NCBI GenBank assembly: GCA_003487525.1
Contig: DNDT01000522.1
Location: 1-6,547, forward strand
Length of the DNA stretch: 6,547 nucleotides
Source: Flavobacteriales bacterium
Lineage (GTDB): Bacteria; Bacteroidota; Bacteroidia; Flavobacteriales_E; Vicingaceae
Direction of reading: 5' to 3'
Positions within the stretch are counted from its first letter, which is position 1. The number at the start of each line of letters is the position of its first letter. The translations under genes and the position numbers were made by a program. Below are positions 1 through 6,016 of the stretch, piece by piece. The notes below the pieces were generated by a model. The model was not told the origin of the DNA. It ran no database searches and was given only the letters and a program-made list of their open reading frames with translations.

Positions 1-25
1 GCCTGTGAACCCCTCCTATTATAGA

Positions 26-33
26 TAGTTTTG
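26..33 (+). promoter_or_regulatory. Candidate Bacteroidota -7 promoter element (TAGTTTTG)
   Basis: The octamer matches the Bacteroidota sigma-70 -7 consensus TAnnTTTG at all six fixed positions and lies 58 nt before the ATG at 92. I see no TTG -33 element at the usual spacing upstream; only about 25 nt are available in the window. If used, transcription would begin near 38-41, just before the inverted repeat at 43-64. This is a motif match only. Confidence 0.45.
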
Positions 34-42
34 TTCATATCA

Positions 43-64
43 CTTATCAACAGGTGTTGATAAG
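43..64. promoter_or_regulatory. Perfect inverted repeat (10-bp arms, 2-nt spacer), possible operator or leader hairpin
   Basis: The left arm CTTATCAACA (43-52) and right arm TGTTGATAAG (55-64) are exact reverse complements separated by GG. The repeat lies just downstream of the candidate -7 element and 27 nt before the first gene. The 2-nt spacer suits a dimeric protein-binding site better than a terminator hairpin, and no T-run follows. Each arm contains TTATCAACA, one base away from the DnaA box TTATCCACA. A partial direct copy, TTGATAA, recurs at 70-76 (first copy 57-63). The function is unknown; a regulator-binding site for the downstream gene is my inference. Confidence 0.5.
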
Positions 65-91
65 CGGGCTTGATAAATTAAAGTACGTACC

Positions 92-1393
92 ATGATCAAG
101 TATCTAATCATCCTCTTAAATATCATTAGCTTAATTGGAATTAAGGTGCTTTTTCCCGGTGGAATTAGCGTCACAAGCGATATGCCTGAAACCGTTAAAG
201 CAGGAGATGAATTTGTTATCACGGTCAGAATCGAAAAAGGTGATCTTTCGGGTTTCGCAAAATTCACTCAGGATTTGCCGAAGACATTCACCGCTAGTCT
301 CGTAAACGGTTCGGATGCTACGTTTTCGTTTAAGGACAACAAGGTCAAGTTTATCTGGGTTGCGTTACCACTGGACCAGGATTTTTCTTTTTCCTATAAA
401 GTTAAGGTCGATGTTGGGGTAGCCGGTAATTTCAAGGTAGGCGGTGTTTTTGCATATATTTTTGACAATGAAAAGCAAACGGCCGAGTTGGAAACAAAAA
501 CGCTACGGGTAGGAACTGACGCTCCTGTAGCCAAAACTGAAGAGCCGATTAAGGGTTACATTGAAGAAGAGATACTCGATATAAAGTGCAAGCGCACCAC
601 CTCCGTCATACCCGGACTTGTGAATACATTTAAAGTTGAATTGAGAATAGACAAACCGGAGATAAACGGATTTGCCAAAGTGGAGGAATCCATACCGGAC
701 GGATTTTACGCTTCGGAACTGGATAGCGACGAAGGTATCTTCAGTTTTGAGAATCAGCTGGTTAAAATATTATGGATGGCTTTACCCGATAAAAAACAGT
801 TCATCGTTTCTTATAAACTAACGGCCAAAAATGACGTCCATGGAAATCAAAAAATTTCAGGTGTCTTCTCTTATCTTATGGGAAATGAATCCGTGAAGTA
901 CTTCGTGGCTGCGTCCACCATATTTATAGAACGTGATAATGGGGAAGATGTTCCCACCATTATAATTGCCGATGACGGAGGTGATTTTAAAGAAAAAGAA
1001 GTTGCAGCTGCTCCCCTAGTCGTTCCGGAACCGGAACCGGAGCCGGAAATAGCCCCTGAACCTGAAGTTGAAGTTGAAACAGTTGCTGTTATTCCAGAGC
1101 CTCAAACCGATATCACGTATAAAGTGCAGGTCGCGGCAGGACATAAACCGGTTGACAACACCTATTTCGCCAAAAAATACAATCTGCAGGAAGATATTTC
1201 CATCGAAAATCACCAGGGCTGGATAAAGTACACATTTGGAGATTTTGGGGTGTACAAAGACTGTCGTGACAAAAGAAATGTGGTGTGGGATAAAAATAAA
1301 ATTTCGGATGCCTTTGTAACTGCCTACAATGCCGGAAAAAGAATTACTGTTCAGGAAGCACTAATGATCAGTAATCAGAAATGGTATAACTGA
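92..1393 (+). CDS. Secreted or anchored protein with two tandem beta-rich repeats and a C-terminal SPOR-like domain
   Basis: This 433-residue protein has no function I can name. Residues 4-20 are a hydrophobic segment (signal peptide or anchor) without a lipobox or an obvious cleavage site. Two homologous units follow with an exact ungapped offset of 139 residues. Residues 41-127 and 180-266 share 35 of 87 identities by hand alignment, including GFAK, F-S-F, W-x-ALP, SYK and GVF-x-Y blocks. Their hydrophobic alternation suggests Ig-like or DUF11-like beta-sandwiches (inference). Residues 311-337 form a Pro-Glu-rich spacer. Residues 341-412 form a SPOR-like module (YKVQVAAG, then YTFGDF at 380-385, then AFVTAY), a fold that in known proteins binds peptidoglycan glycan strands. 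The start is the ATG at 92: an in-frame TAA lies at 74-76 and no other usual start codon lies between. No Shine-Dalgarno sequence is seen. The next gene, 64 nt downstream, carries three more SPOR-like modules, suggesting a shared envelope role. Confidence 0.85.
   Translation: MIKYLIILLNIISLIGIKVLFPGGISVTSDMPETVKAGDEFVITVRIEKGDLSGFAKFTQDLPKTFTASLVNGSDATFSFKDNKVKFIWVALPLDQDFSFSYKVKVDVGVAGNFKVGGVFAYIFDNEKQTAELETKTLRVGTDAPVAKTEEPIKGYIEEEILDIKCKRTTSVIPGLVNTFKVELRIDKPEINGFAKVEESIPDGFYASELDSDEGIFSFENQLVKILWMALPDKKQFIVSYKLTAKNDVHGNQKISGVFSYLMGNESVKYFVAASTIFIERDNGEDVPTIIIADDGGDFKEKEVAAAPLVVPEPEPEPEIAPEPEVEVETVAVIPEPQTDITYKVQVAAGHKPVDNTYFAKKYNLQEDISIENHQGWIKYTFGDFGVYKDCRDKRNVVWDKNKISDAFVTAYNAGKRITVQEALMISNQKWYN
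212..889 (+). repeat. Region encoding two diverged tandem protein repeats (139-residue period)
   Basis: Codons 41-127 (212-472) and 180-266 (629-889) encode homologous units with no insertion or deletion between matched positions. Anchors are SGFAK versus NGFAK (53 and 192), FSF (78 and 217), W-x-ALP (89-93 and 228-232) and GVF-x-Y (118 and 257). Identity is about 40 percent over the matched span by hand count, so this is an old intragenic duplication rather than a recent DNA repeat. The connecting segment (residues 128-179) is less conserved. Confidence 0.8.
1025..1048 (+). repeat. Four tandem CCGGAR hexamers encoding a Pro-Glu run
   Basis: Four in-frame copies of CCGGAA/CCGGAG (codons 312-319) encode alternating Pro-Glu at the start of the spacer between the tandem domains and the SPOR-like module. 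Copy-number change would lengthen or shorten the spacer without shifting the frame. Similar Pro-Glu spacers occur in TonB-like and other periplasm-spanning proteins, so an extended rod-like linker is likely (inference). Confidence 0.7.
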
Positions 1394-1401
1394 CTTTTTA
1401 A

Positions 1402-1409
1402 TACATTTG
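1402..1409 (+). promoter_or_regulatory. Candidate Bacteroidota -7 promoter element (TACATTTG)
   Basis: This matches TAnnTTTG at all six fixed positions, 9 nt after the stop of the first gene and 48 nt before the ATG at 1458. No clear TTG -33 element lies 17-23 nt upstream. If active, it would let the SPOR-array gene be transcribed separately from the gene before it, with a leader of roughly 40 nt containing the hairpin at 1418-1441. Confidence 0.45.
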
Positions 1410-1417
1410 TTCAGGTC

Positions 1418-1441
1418 GTCAGCGCAACCATTATTGCTGAC
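1418..1441 (+). other. Inverted repeat / possible leader hairpin before the SPOR-array gene
   Basis: GTCAGC (1418-1423) and GCTGAC (1436-1441) are exact reverse complements with a 12-nt loop, and two extra A-T pairs are possible with a small bulge. The repeat ends 16 nt before the ATG at 1458. It lacks a T-run, so it is not a typical intrinsic terminator. It could influence translation initiation or be chance. Confidence 0.3.
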
Positions 1442-1457
1442 AAATCGTTATCATTTC

Positions 1458-3695
1458 ATGAAAAACCTCTTGATGTGTTTGTTGTTGATGTCTCTGCCGT
1501 TCCTGGCGATGGCTCAGGAGGTTGATACCACCGGCATTGAACTGCCTCCGGAAGTGATTTCCGATACACCGGATAGCCTTTCATTAACCAATCCGGCTGA
1601 CAGTATTCCGGCCATTCCGGACTCTCTCGCAACGAAAAAAAGAAAAAAAGAAAAGAAGGTAAAAGAGGAAAAAGTAAAAGAACCCAAAGCGCCCAGGGTA
1701 GCGATTCCTCCGGATACTATACCAAGACCGACCTTGGGTGTGAGCATGGGCCTTCTGTCTTACAATGGTGACATCAAATCAAATGAAAATACCAATATCC
1801 CCTTTAGTGGAGGCCTTGGAGTCGGATTGTCTCTTTCTCAGAAACTGAGTCCTTCATTTTCCACTAGTTTTGACCTGTTGATGGGAAGTGTCAGCGCCAA
1901 TGAACGTTCGTTGGAACGAAACTTAAATTTTCAAAGCCAGCTGTTCACAGCCGGCGTCAGTTTCAAATACAATTTCAATCATTTTCTCAAGGAACACAGG
2001 ACTTTCTTCCCGTATATTTCCCTTGGGGTGGAGAACATCGAATTCAATTCGAAGACGGATTTGATCGACAAATATGGCAACACCTATAATTACTGGTCGG
2101 ACGGTACGATCCGGAACATTGCCGAAAACTCGCCAAATGCAGATCAATCGGTGTTGTTGCAACGAGACTATGTTTTTGAAACGGATATCAGGAACCAGAA
2201 TTACGACGGTGCGGGCAATTACAGTCAGCGTTCATGGGGTATTCCCGTTGGAATCGGCGCAGATTTGAGTCTTACCAGTAAAATCGATTTTGGATTCAGT
2301 TATGTGTATCATTTTGCCATGACGGATGATATCGATGGAGTAAACGAAAACAGTGTTGGAGATCGACTGGGCTCTCGTCCGCCTGACTCAAAAAACGATC
2401 ACTTTTGGTTTCTTTCTGCCGGACTGAAATATAATTTTACCAGAAGCGCTACCGGAAGAAGGGAAATCAAAGATGAGTGGAGCGCAGATGATATAATGGC
2501 CTTTGGCACAGATGATTACGATGGCGATGGCATCTATGATTTTATGGATGAATGTCCACAAACTCCATTTGGAACCGAAGTGGATGAAAGAGGTTGCCCA
2601 CTAAACCCTGAACGTCCGCCGGTATTGACGGATTCACAGATTTATGTCCGTTACCTGGCCTACATTGATTCTACCGGATTATACACCAAGATTGAGCAGC
2701 GCGCTTTTTCATCGACCGATAAAAAACGAGCGAAATTCAAAAAACGACAGCGAAGTTTCAAAATCAAACTGGGCGAATTCGTCGGAGGTGTGCCTCAGGA
2801 GGTTTCCAATGCCTTGCTGGGACTACCCGATGTGGAAACGCATATTTCAGGCGATACCACCATATTCACCGTTGGTGGTTACGACAATCTGCCGGAAGCA
2901 ATCCAGCGAAAAATTAAAGTTGCCATTGAAGGATTCGAAGATGCAGAAATTGTGATGCAGGACGAACGAGGAAGAATCGTCGCGCTCGGGGATGAATCCG
3001 GAAACATCGACGTTACAGGTGCCGATTACGAACCAAATTACCTGACTCCTTTTATCTTCAGGGTCCAGCTTGGTGCATTTAAAAAGAAAAAACCGGATGA
3101 AGCATTCACCAATGTTCAAAATCTGGTCGTTGTTGAAAACGAAGAGGGGTATACCAAATATATGTCCGGTGCATTTGACACTTATGTCGAAGCGGCGAAA
3201 CACAGAATTGACATGCTGGGTGAAGGTTGGAATGGTGCATTCGTTGTCGCCTACAAACGCGGACAAGGCTCAAGACTGAGCATGGATGAAGCCGGAGTTA
3301 CCGAAGAAGTCGTAAAAGAAGCAAAGGCTGTTATTGCCGGTGAAAAGAGTCTCGAAGAAGTTAAAATGCAAGCGGATGTTGAGGTCAAACCGGCCGAACC
3401 TGAATTTGACAAGTCGAGGGTCAAGTACAAGATTCAGATCGGTATCTACAAGAATCAGGTTCCACCCGATGTCCTGTCCGAATATATGAAGCTGAATAAC
3501 CTGGCTGAAATTGAAGTGGATAACAGCAGTGCCGCCAAACGGTATACTTCTGGTGAATTCTCGTCCTATCAGGCCGCGGTTGAATACCGAAACAGACTGA
3601 TCCAAAAGGGATTTGAAACTGCGTTCATCATCGCAATGAAGGATGGAGAACTTATCTCCATTGACGAGGCGAAGAGATTGCTGGGTGAGGAGTAA
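1458..3695 (+). CDS. Outer-membrane beta-barrel protein with calcium-binding TSP3-like loop and three SPOR-like modules
   Basis: This is a 745-residue envelope protein. Residues 1-20 are a signal peptide ending LAMAQ, which fixes the start at the ATG at 1458; a TTG-initiated extension to 1407 would bury it. Residues 21-90 are a Pro/Ser-rich then Lys-rich linker (KKRKKEKK at 60-67). Residues 91-328 resemble OmpA-type outer-membrane beta-barrels: amphipathic strands, Gly-rich turns, ending AGLKYNF. Residues 353-381 form a thrombospondin type 3-like acidic loop (DYDGDGIYDFMDECP, then ERGCP) with two cysteines. OmpA_C would normally follow, but I see three SPOR-like modules instead: 434-508 (the most diverged), 532-600 and 655-728. 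They carry a [YF][TM]xGx[FY] core at FTVGGY (470-475), YMSGAF (568-573) and YTSGEF (696-701). SPOR domains bind denuded peptidoglycan in known proteins, so this protein probably ties the outer membrane to the wall (inference). Downstream lies a 145-nt gap before the protease gene. Confidence 0.88.
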   Translation: MKNLLMCLLLMSLPFLAMAQEVDTTGIELPPEVISDTPDSLSLTNPADSIPAIPDSLATKKRKKEKKVKEEKVKEPKAPRVAIPPDTIPRPTLGVSMGLLSYNGDIKSNENTNIPFSGGLGVGLSLSQKLSPSFSTSFDLLMGSVSANERSLERNLNFQSQLFTAGVSFKYNFNHFLKEHRTFFPYISLGVENIEFNSKTDLIDKYGNTYNYWSDGTIRNIAENSPNADQSVLLQRDYVFETDIRNQNYDGAGNYSQRSWGIPVGIGADLSLTSKIDFGFSYVYHFAMTDDIDGVNENSVGDRLGSRPPDSKNDHFWFLSAGLKYNFTRSATGRREIKDEWSADDIMAFGTDDYDGDGIYDFMDECPQTPFGTEVDERGCPLNPERPPVLTDSQIYVRYLAYIDSTGLYTKIEQRAFSSTDKKRAKFKKRQRSFKIKLGEFVGGVPQEVSNALLGLPDVETHISGDTTIFTVGGYDNLPEAIQRKIKVAIEGFEDAEIVMQDERGRIVALGDESGNIDVTGADYEPNYLTPFIFRVQLGAFKKKKPDEAFTNVQNLVVVENEEGYTKYMSGAFDTYVEAAKHRIDMLGEGWNGAFVVAYKRGQGSRLSMDEAGVTEEVVKEAKAVIAGEKSLEEVKMQADVEVKPAEPEFDKSRVKYKIQIGIYKNQVPPDVLSEYMKLNNLAEIEVDNSSAAKRYTSGEFSSYQAAVEYRNRLIQKGFETAFIIAMKDGELISIDEAKRLLGEE
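1635..1649 (+). repeat. Two A7 tracts in the Lys-rich linker
   Basis: Seven-A runs at 1635-1641 and 1643-1649 are separated by one G and lie within codons 60-64 of the outer-membrane protein gene, followed by further A-rich Lys codons to about 1680. Such runs are prone to replication or transcription slippage. The reading frame is intact here. Confidence 0.6.
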
Positions 3696-3696
3696 T

Positions 3697-3716
3697 CTAA
3701 TGGTTATTGGTTTTTT
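3697..3716 (+). terminator. Weak candidate intrinsic terminator
   Basis: CTAAT (3697-3701) can pair with ATTGG (3706-3710), with one G-T wobble, around a GGTT loop, and six T residues follow at 3711-3716. It begins 2 nt after the stop codon of the outer-membrane protein gene. The stem is short and AT-rich, so termination would be inefficient at best. Position and T-run are the only reasons to list it. Confidence 0.25.
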
Positions 3717-3725
3717 GTGAGTCAA

Positions 3726-3741
3726 AATTCCCCAATTCCCC
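3726..3741 (+). repeat. Tandem 8-bp repeat AATTCCCC x2 in the intergenic gap
   Basis: Two adjacent exact copies of AATTCCCC (3726-3733 and 3734-3741) sit in the 145-148-nt gap between the outer-membrane protein gene and the peptidase gene. The same gap holds an 11-bp dyad, GTCAT-C-ATGAC (3786-3796), and TCATCAT repeated at 3787-3793 and 3803-3809. No gene is seen in this gap, and no full TAnnTTTG match precedes the peptidase. Function is unknown. Confidence 0.4.
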
Positions 3742-3843
3742 TTTTAACTTAGGCTTTTTCATGTGATTTGGTCTCTTGAAAAGTAGTCATCATGACAAAA
3801 AATCATCATTATCTACAGCCATTGATTAATTTGGTGACTTGTG

Positions 3844-5412
3844 ATGAAAAAAATATTCCTGTTTCTGGTTTGCATTTCGCTTCTTGGATTTGCCCGTGCT
3901 CAAAATCCAACCGATAAACTGCTGGAGTTTTTTAACATCCTCAATTTCTCGTACGTCGATACGTTCAATTTCAACAAACTATCGGAAAAGGCCATTATTT
4001 CGATGCTTGCCGAACTGGATCCACATTCACTATACATTCCTGCGGATAAGGTTCAGGAAATGAATGAATCCCTTCAGGGCGAATACGAGGGCATTGGTGT
4101 CCAGTTTGACATGTATAAGGACACGGTGTTGGTGGTCTCGGTGGTTCACGACGGGCCTTCGTATGTCGCCGGAATGATTTCGGGAGATAAAATTATTAAA
4201 GCCGACGGTGAGGCCGTTTCCGGCCAGGGTCTAAGTGACTCGGAAATCATTTCCAGACTGCGCGGTGAAAGCGGTTCTGTTGTCAAACTCGAAATAAAAA
4301 GAAGGAATACCGGTTCCCCTGTTCATCTGGAAATAAAGCGCGGAAAAATTCCCATATCCAGTGTTGATGCAAGTTACATGCTCGATAAAGAAACGGGGTA
4401 TATCAAGATAAATCGATTCTCGAGAAATACGTTTACGGAATTTAAGGCAGCAATCAAAGAATTGAAAGACCAGAACGTTGTAAATCTGGTTTTGGACCTG
4501 CGTGACAACGGAGGGGGCTATCTTGTATCGGCCGTAAACCTCGCCGATGAATTCCTGGTGGGTCGCAAGGAAATTGTGACCACAAAAGGTCTTAGGCAGT
4601 CACAGCAAGTGTACAGATCAGATCCCGGTGGAATTTTTCAGGAAGGACGACTTGTCGTTTTAATTAACGAGGGAACGGCATCCGCAAGCGAGATTTTCGC
4701 AGGAGCCATTCAGGATTGGGACCGTGGCATAATTATGGGCAGAAGATCTTTTGGCAAGGGACTGGTTATGAAGCCTTATACTTTTTCGGATGGATCAATG
4801 ATGCGCCTTACTACTTCAAAGTATTACACGCCATCCGGCAGATGTATCCAGAAAGAATACGGCGCTTCGAAAGACACTTACGACAATGAGATTTTCGAGC
4901 GATCTGTACACGGAGAACTTTTTTCGGAAGACTCCATCGAAATATCAAGGGATTTGATTTACAAAACAGCCGCAGGCAGAACAGTTTACGGAGGAGGTGG
5001 TATTATCCCCGATATCTTCGTTCCGGCGGACACCATTTTGTCAAGCGACATCTTTCAGGAGATATTCAAATCGGGCGCATTTATCGACTACAGCATGGAT
5101 TTTACAGAGAAGAACAGAGTTGCGTTAAGCGCCTACAAGGATGTCAATTCATTAATCCGGGATTCAGTATTGGGGAAAACAATTGTTCAAGGATTTGAGC
5201 AACACCTGATGGACAAGGAGATCATAAAAGCACCACTGGATGAGATAACCTATCCATACATCAGTCGGCAACTATTGGCTTTTGTTTCCCGCAATCTTTG
5301 GGATGACAGCCAGTATCACAGGGCAATTAACAGCAATCAAGCCATCATAAACAAAGCGCTTCAAGTGATTAACAACAAAGAATTCAATTGGGATGAACTA
5401 TCCGACAAATGA
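3844..5412 (+). CDS. Secreted S41-family C-terminal processing peptidase with PDZ domain; third catalytic residue replaced
   Basis: This 522-residue protein belongs to the CtpA/Prc/CtpB-type tail-specific serine proteases, which cleave envelope proteins near their C-termini. Residues 1-20 are a signal peptide ending ARAQ. Residues 21-75 form the N-terminal helical part with the family LDPHS motif (58-62). Residues 80-155 form a PDZ domain (YEGIGVQF, then GDKIIKADGE). The catalytic S41 core spans about 165-395, with LDLRDNGGG at 217-225, GTASASE at 277-283 (nucleophile S280) and FGKG at 303-306 (general base K305). The S-K spacing of 25 equals that of B. subtilis CtpB (S309, K334). The CtpB third residue, Gln338, maps to M309 here (GKGLVM). 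Residues 400-522 are a C-terminal extension of the kind long Bacteroidota S41 proteins carry. The start could be the GTG at 3841, directly before the ATG at 3844; I prefer the ATG. Fold assignment is strong; full activity is uncertain. Confidence 0.93.
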   Translation: MKKIFLFLVCISLLGFARAQNPTDKLLEFFNILNFSYVDTFNFNKLSEKAIISMLAELDPHSLYIPADKVQEMNESLQGEYEGIGVQFDMYKDTVLVVSVVHDGPSYVAGMISGDKIIKADGEAVSGQGLSDSEIISRLRGESGSVVKLEIKRRNTGSPVHLEIKRGKIPISSVDASYMLDKETGYIKINRFSRNTFTEFKAAIKELKDQNVVNLVLDLRDNGGGYLVSAVNLADEFLVGRKEIVTTKGLRQSQQVYRSDPGGIFQEGRLVVLINEGTASASEIFAGAIQDWDRGIIMGRRSFGKGLVMKPYTFSDGSMMRLTTSKYYTPSGRCIQKEYGASKDTYDNEIFERSVHGELFSEDSIEISRDLIYKTAAGRTVYGGGGIIPDIFVPADTILSSDIFQEIFKSGAFIDYSMDFTEKNRVALSAYKDVNSLIRDSVLGKTIVQGFEQHLMDKEIIKAPLDEITYPYISRQLLAFVSRNLWDDSQYHRAINSNQAIINKALQVINNKEFNWDELSDK

Positions 5413-5427
5413 AACTAAATTCATCCT

Positions 5428-5435
5428 TATATTTG
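5428..5435 (+). promoter_or_regulatory. Candidate Bacteroidota -7 promoter element (TATATTTG)
   Basis: The octamer matches TAnnTTTG at all six fixed positions and lies in the 49-nt gap between the peptidase stop and the ATG at 5462. No TTG -33 element is found at the expected spacing, a region that falls inside the end of the peptidase gene. The following leader is A-rich (ACTAAACCAAAAAA just before the ATG), the usual Bacteroidota substitute for a Shine-Dalgarno site. It suggests that the DUF1573 and thioesterase genes form their own transcription unit. Confidence 0.5.
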
Positions 5436-5461
5436 CCGCAGAATTTAACTAAACCAAAAAA

Positions 5462-5989
5462 ATGAAAGAGAACATTAAACTGGCACTGTTAGGACTAATC
5501 GCAGTAACATTAATCATCAACACCTTCATGAAAGGTGAAGGAACAACAGGTTCCGATGAACAAAATGCAAGCAAACCGGTATCGTCTGCTGTTGTGGCCA
5601 CTCCATCGGCGAACGTCAATGTTCAGCCGAATGCACCAATCGCAGCTGACGTCCCAAAAACTCTGGTTGTGTTTGACGAATACGATTATAATTTCGGCGA
5701 TGTTGCTCAAAACTCAACCAACGAAAAAATTTTTAAATTCAAGAATACAGGCAAGGAGCCGTTGATCATCACCAATGCCAAAGGCTCATGTGGCTGCACT
5801 GTTCCCGAGTATCCGAAAGAACCAATTGCCCCTGGTAAAACCGGTGACATAAAGGTTGTTTACAGCCCGGGCAATCAGCAGTTCAAGCAGGAAAAATCAA
5901 TTACCATCACAGCCAATACAGATCCTGAAACAACTGTTTTGAAGGTATACGCAAATGTAATACCAACGGAAGGTACACCTGCAGGTTAA
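5462..5989 (+). CDS. Membrane-anchored periplasmic DUF1573 protein
   Basis: This 175-residue protein has an N-terminal hydrophobic segment at 7-22 that probably acts as an uncleaved signal anchor; no lipobox is seen. A low-complexity Ser/Ala/Val/Pro linker spans about 27-64. Residues 70-165 match DUF1573, an Ig-like beta-sandwich common in Bacteroidota: FDEYDYNFGDV, then FKFKNTGKEPLII, then the signature GSCGCTVPEYP (108-118, Cys110 and Cys112), then IAPGKTGDIKVVY and the closing strands. The family is widespread but its biochemical function is not established, so none is assigned. The paired cysteines could form a redox or metal site, or simply be structural (inference). The ATG at 5462 is preceded by an A-rich leader. 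The thioesterase gene starts 27 nt after this stop, with no promoter or terminator evident between them, so cotranscription is likely. Confidence 0.9.
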   Translation: MKENIKLALLGLIAVTLIINTFMKGEGTTGSDEQNASKPVSSAVVATPSANVNVQPNAPIAADVPKTLVVFDEYDYNFGDVAQNSTNEKIFKFKNTGKEPLIITNAKGSCGCTVPEYPKEPIAPGKTGDIKVVYSPGNQQFKQEKSITITANTDPETTVLKVYANVIPTEGTPAG

Positions 5990-6016
5990 CAGATCGTTTA
6001 GATTTTAAACCTGTTT

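Noticed and set aside
43..76. Replication origin based on DnaA-box-like sequences
   Set aside because: Only two mismatched boxes within one palindrome are present, with no further cluster, no AT-rich unwinding region and no dnaA or dnaN gene nearby.
40..267. Minus-strand open frame of 75 codons across the first leader
   Set aside because: Most of it is antisense to the first gene and the protein has no recognisable features.
1407..1457. Upstream TTG-initiated extension of the outer-membrane protein gene
   Set aside because: It would add 17 residues before a textbook signal peptide starting at the ATG at 1458, and it overlaps the candidate -7 element and the leader hairpin.
1635..1649. Programmed -1 frameshift at A-AAA-AAA sites in the Lys-rich linker
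   Set aside because: The heptamers are in the right phase, but the downstream frame-0 product is a complete, sensible protein, I see no stimulatory structure, and Lys codons alone explain the A-runs.
2847..3725. Long open frames on the minus strand opposite the SPOR array (139 and 151 codons)
   Set aside because: They lie wholly or mostly opposite a well-supported coding gene, their translations show no recognisable domain or signal peptide, and they are best explained as mirror frames of that gene.
3826..3833. TTAATTTG as -7 element of the peptidase gene
   Set aside because: It mismatches the consensus at the key second base and would place transcription start at or beyond the start codon.
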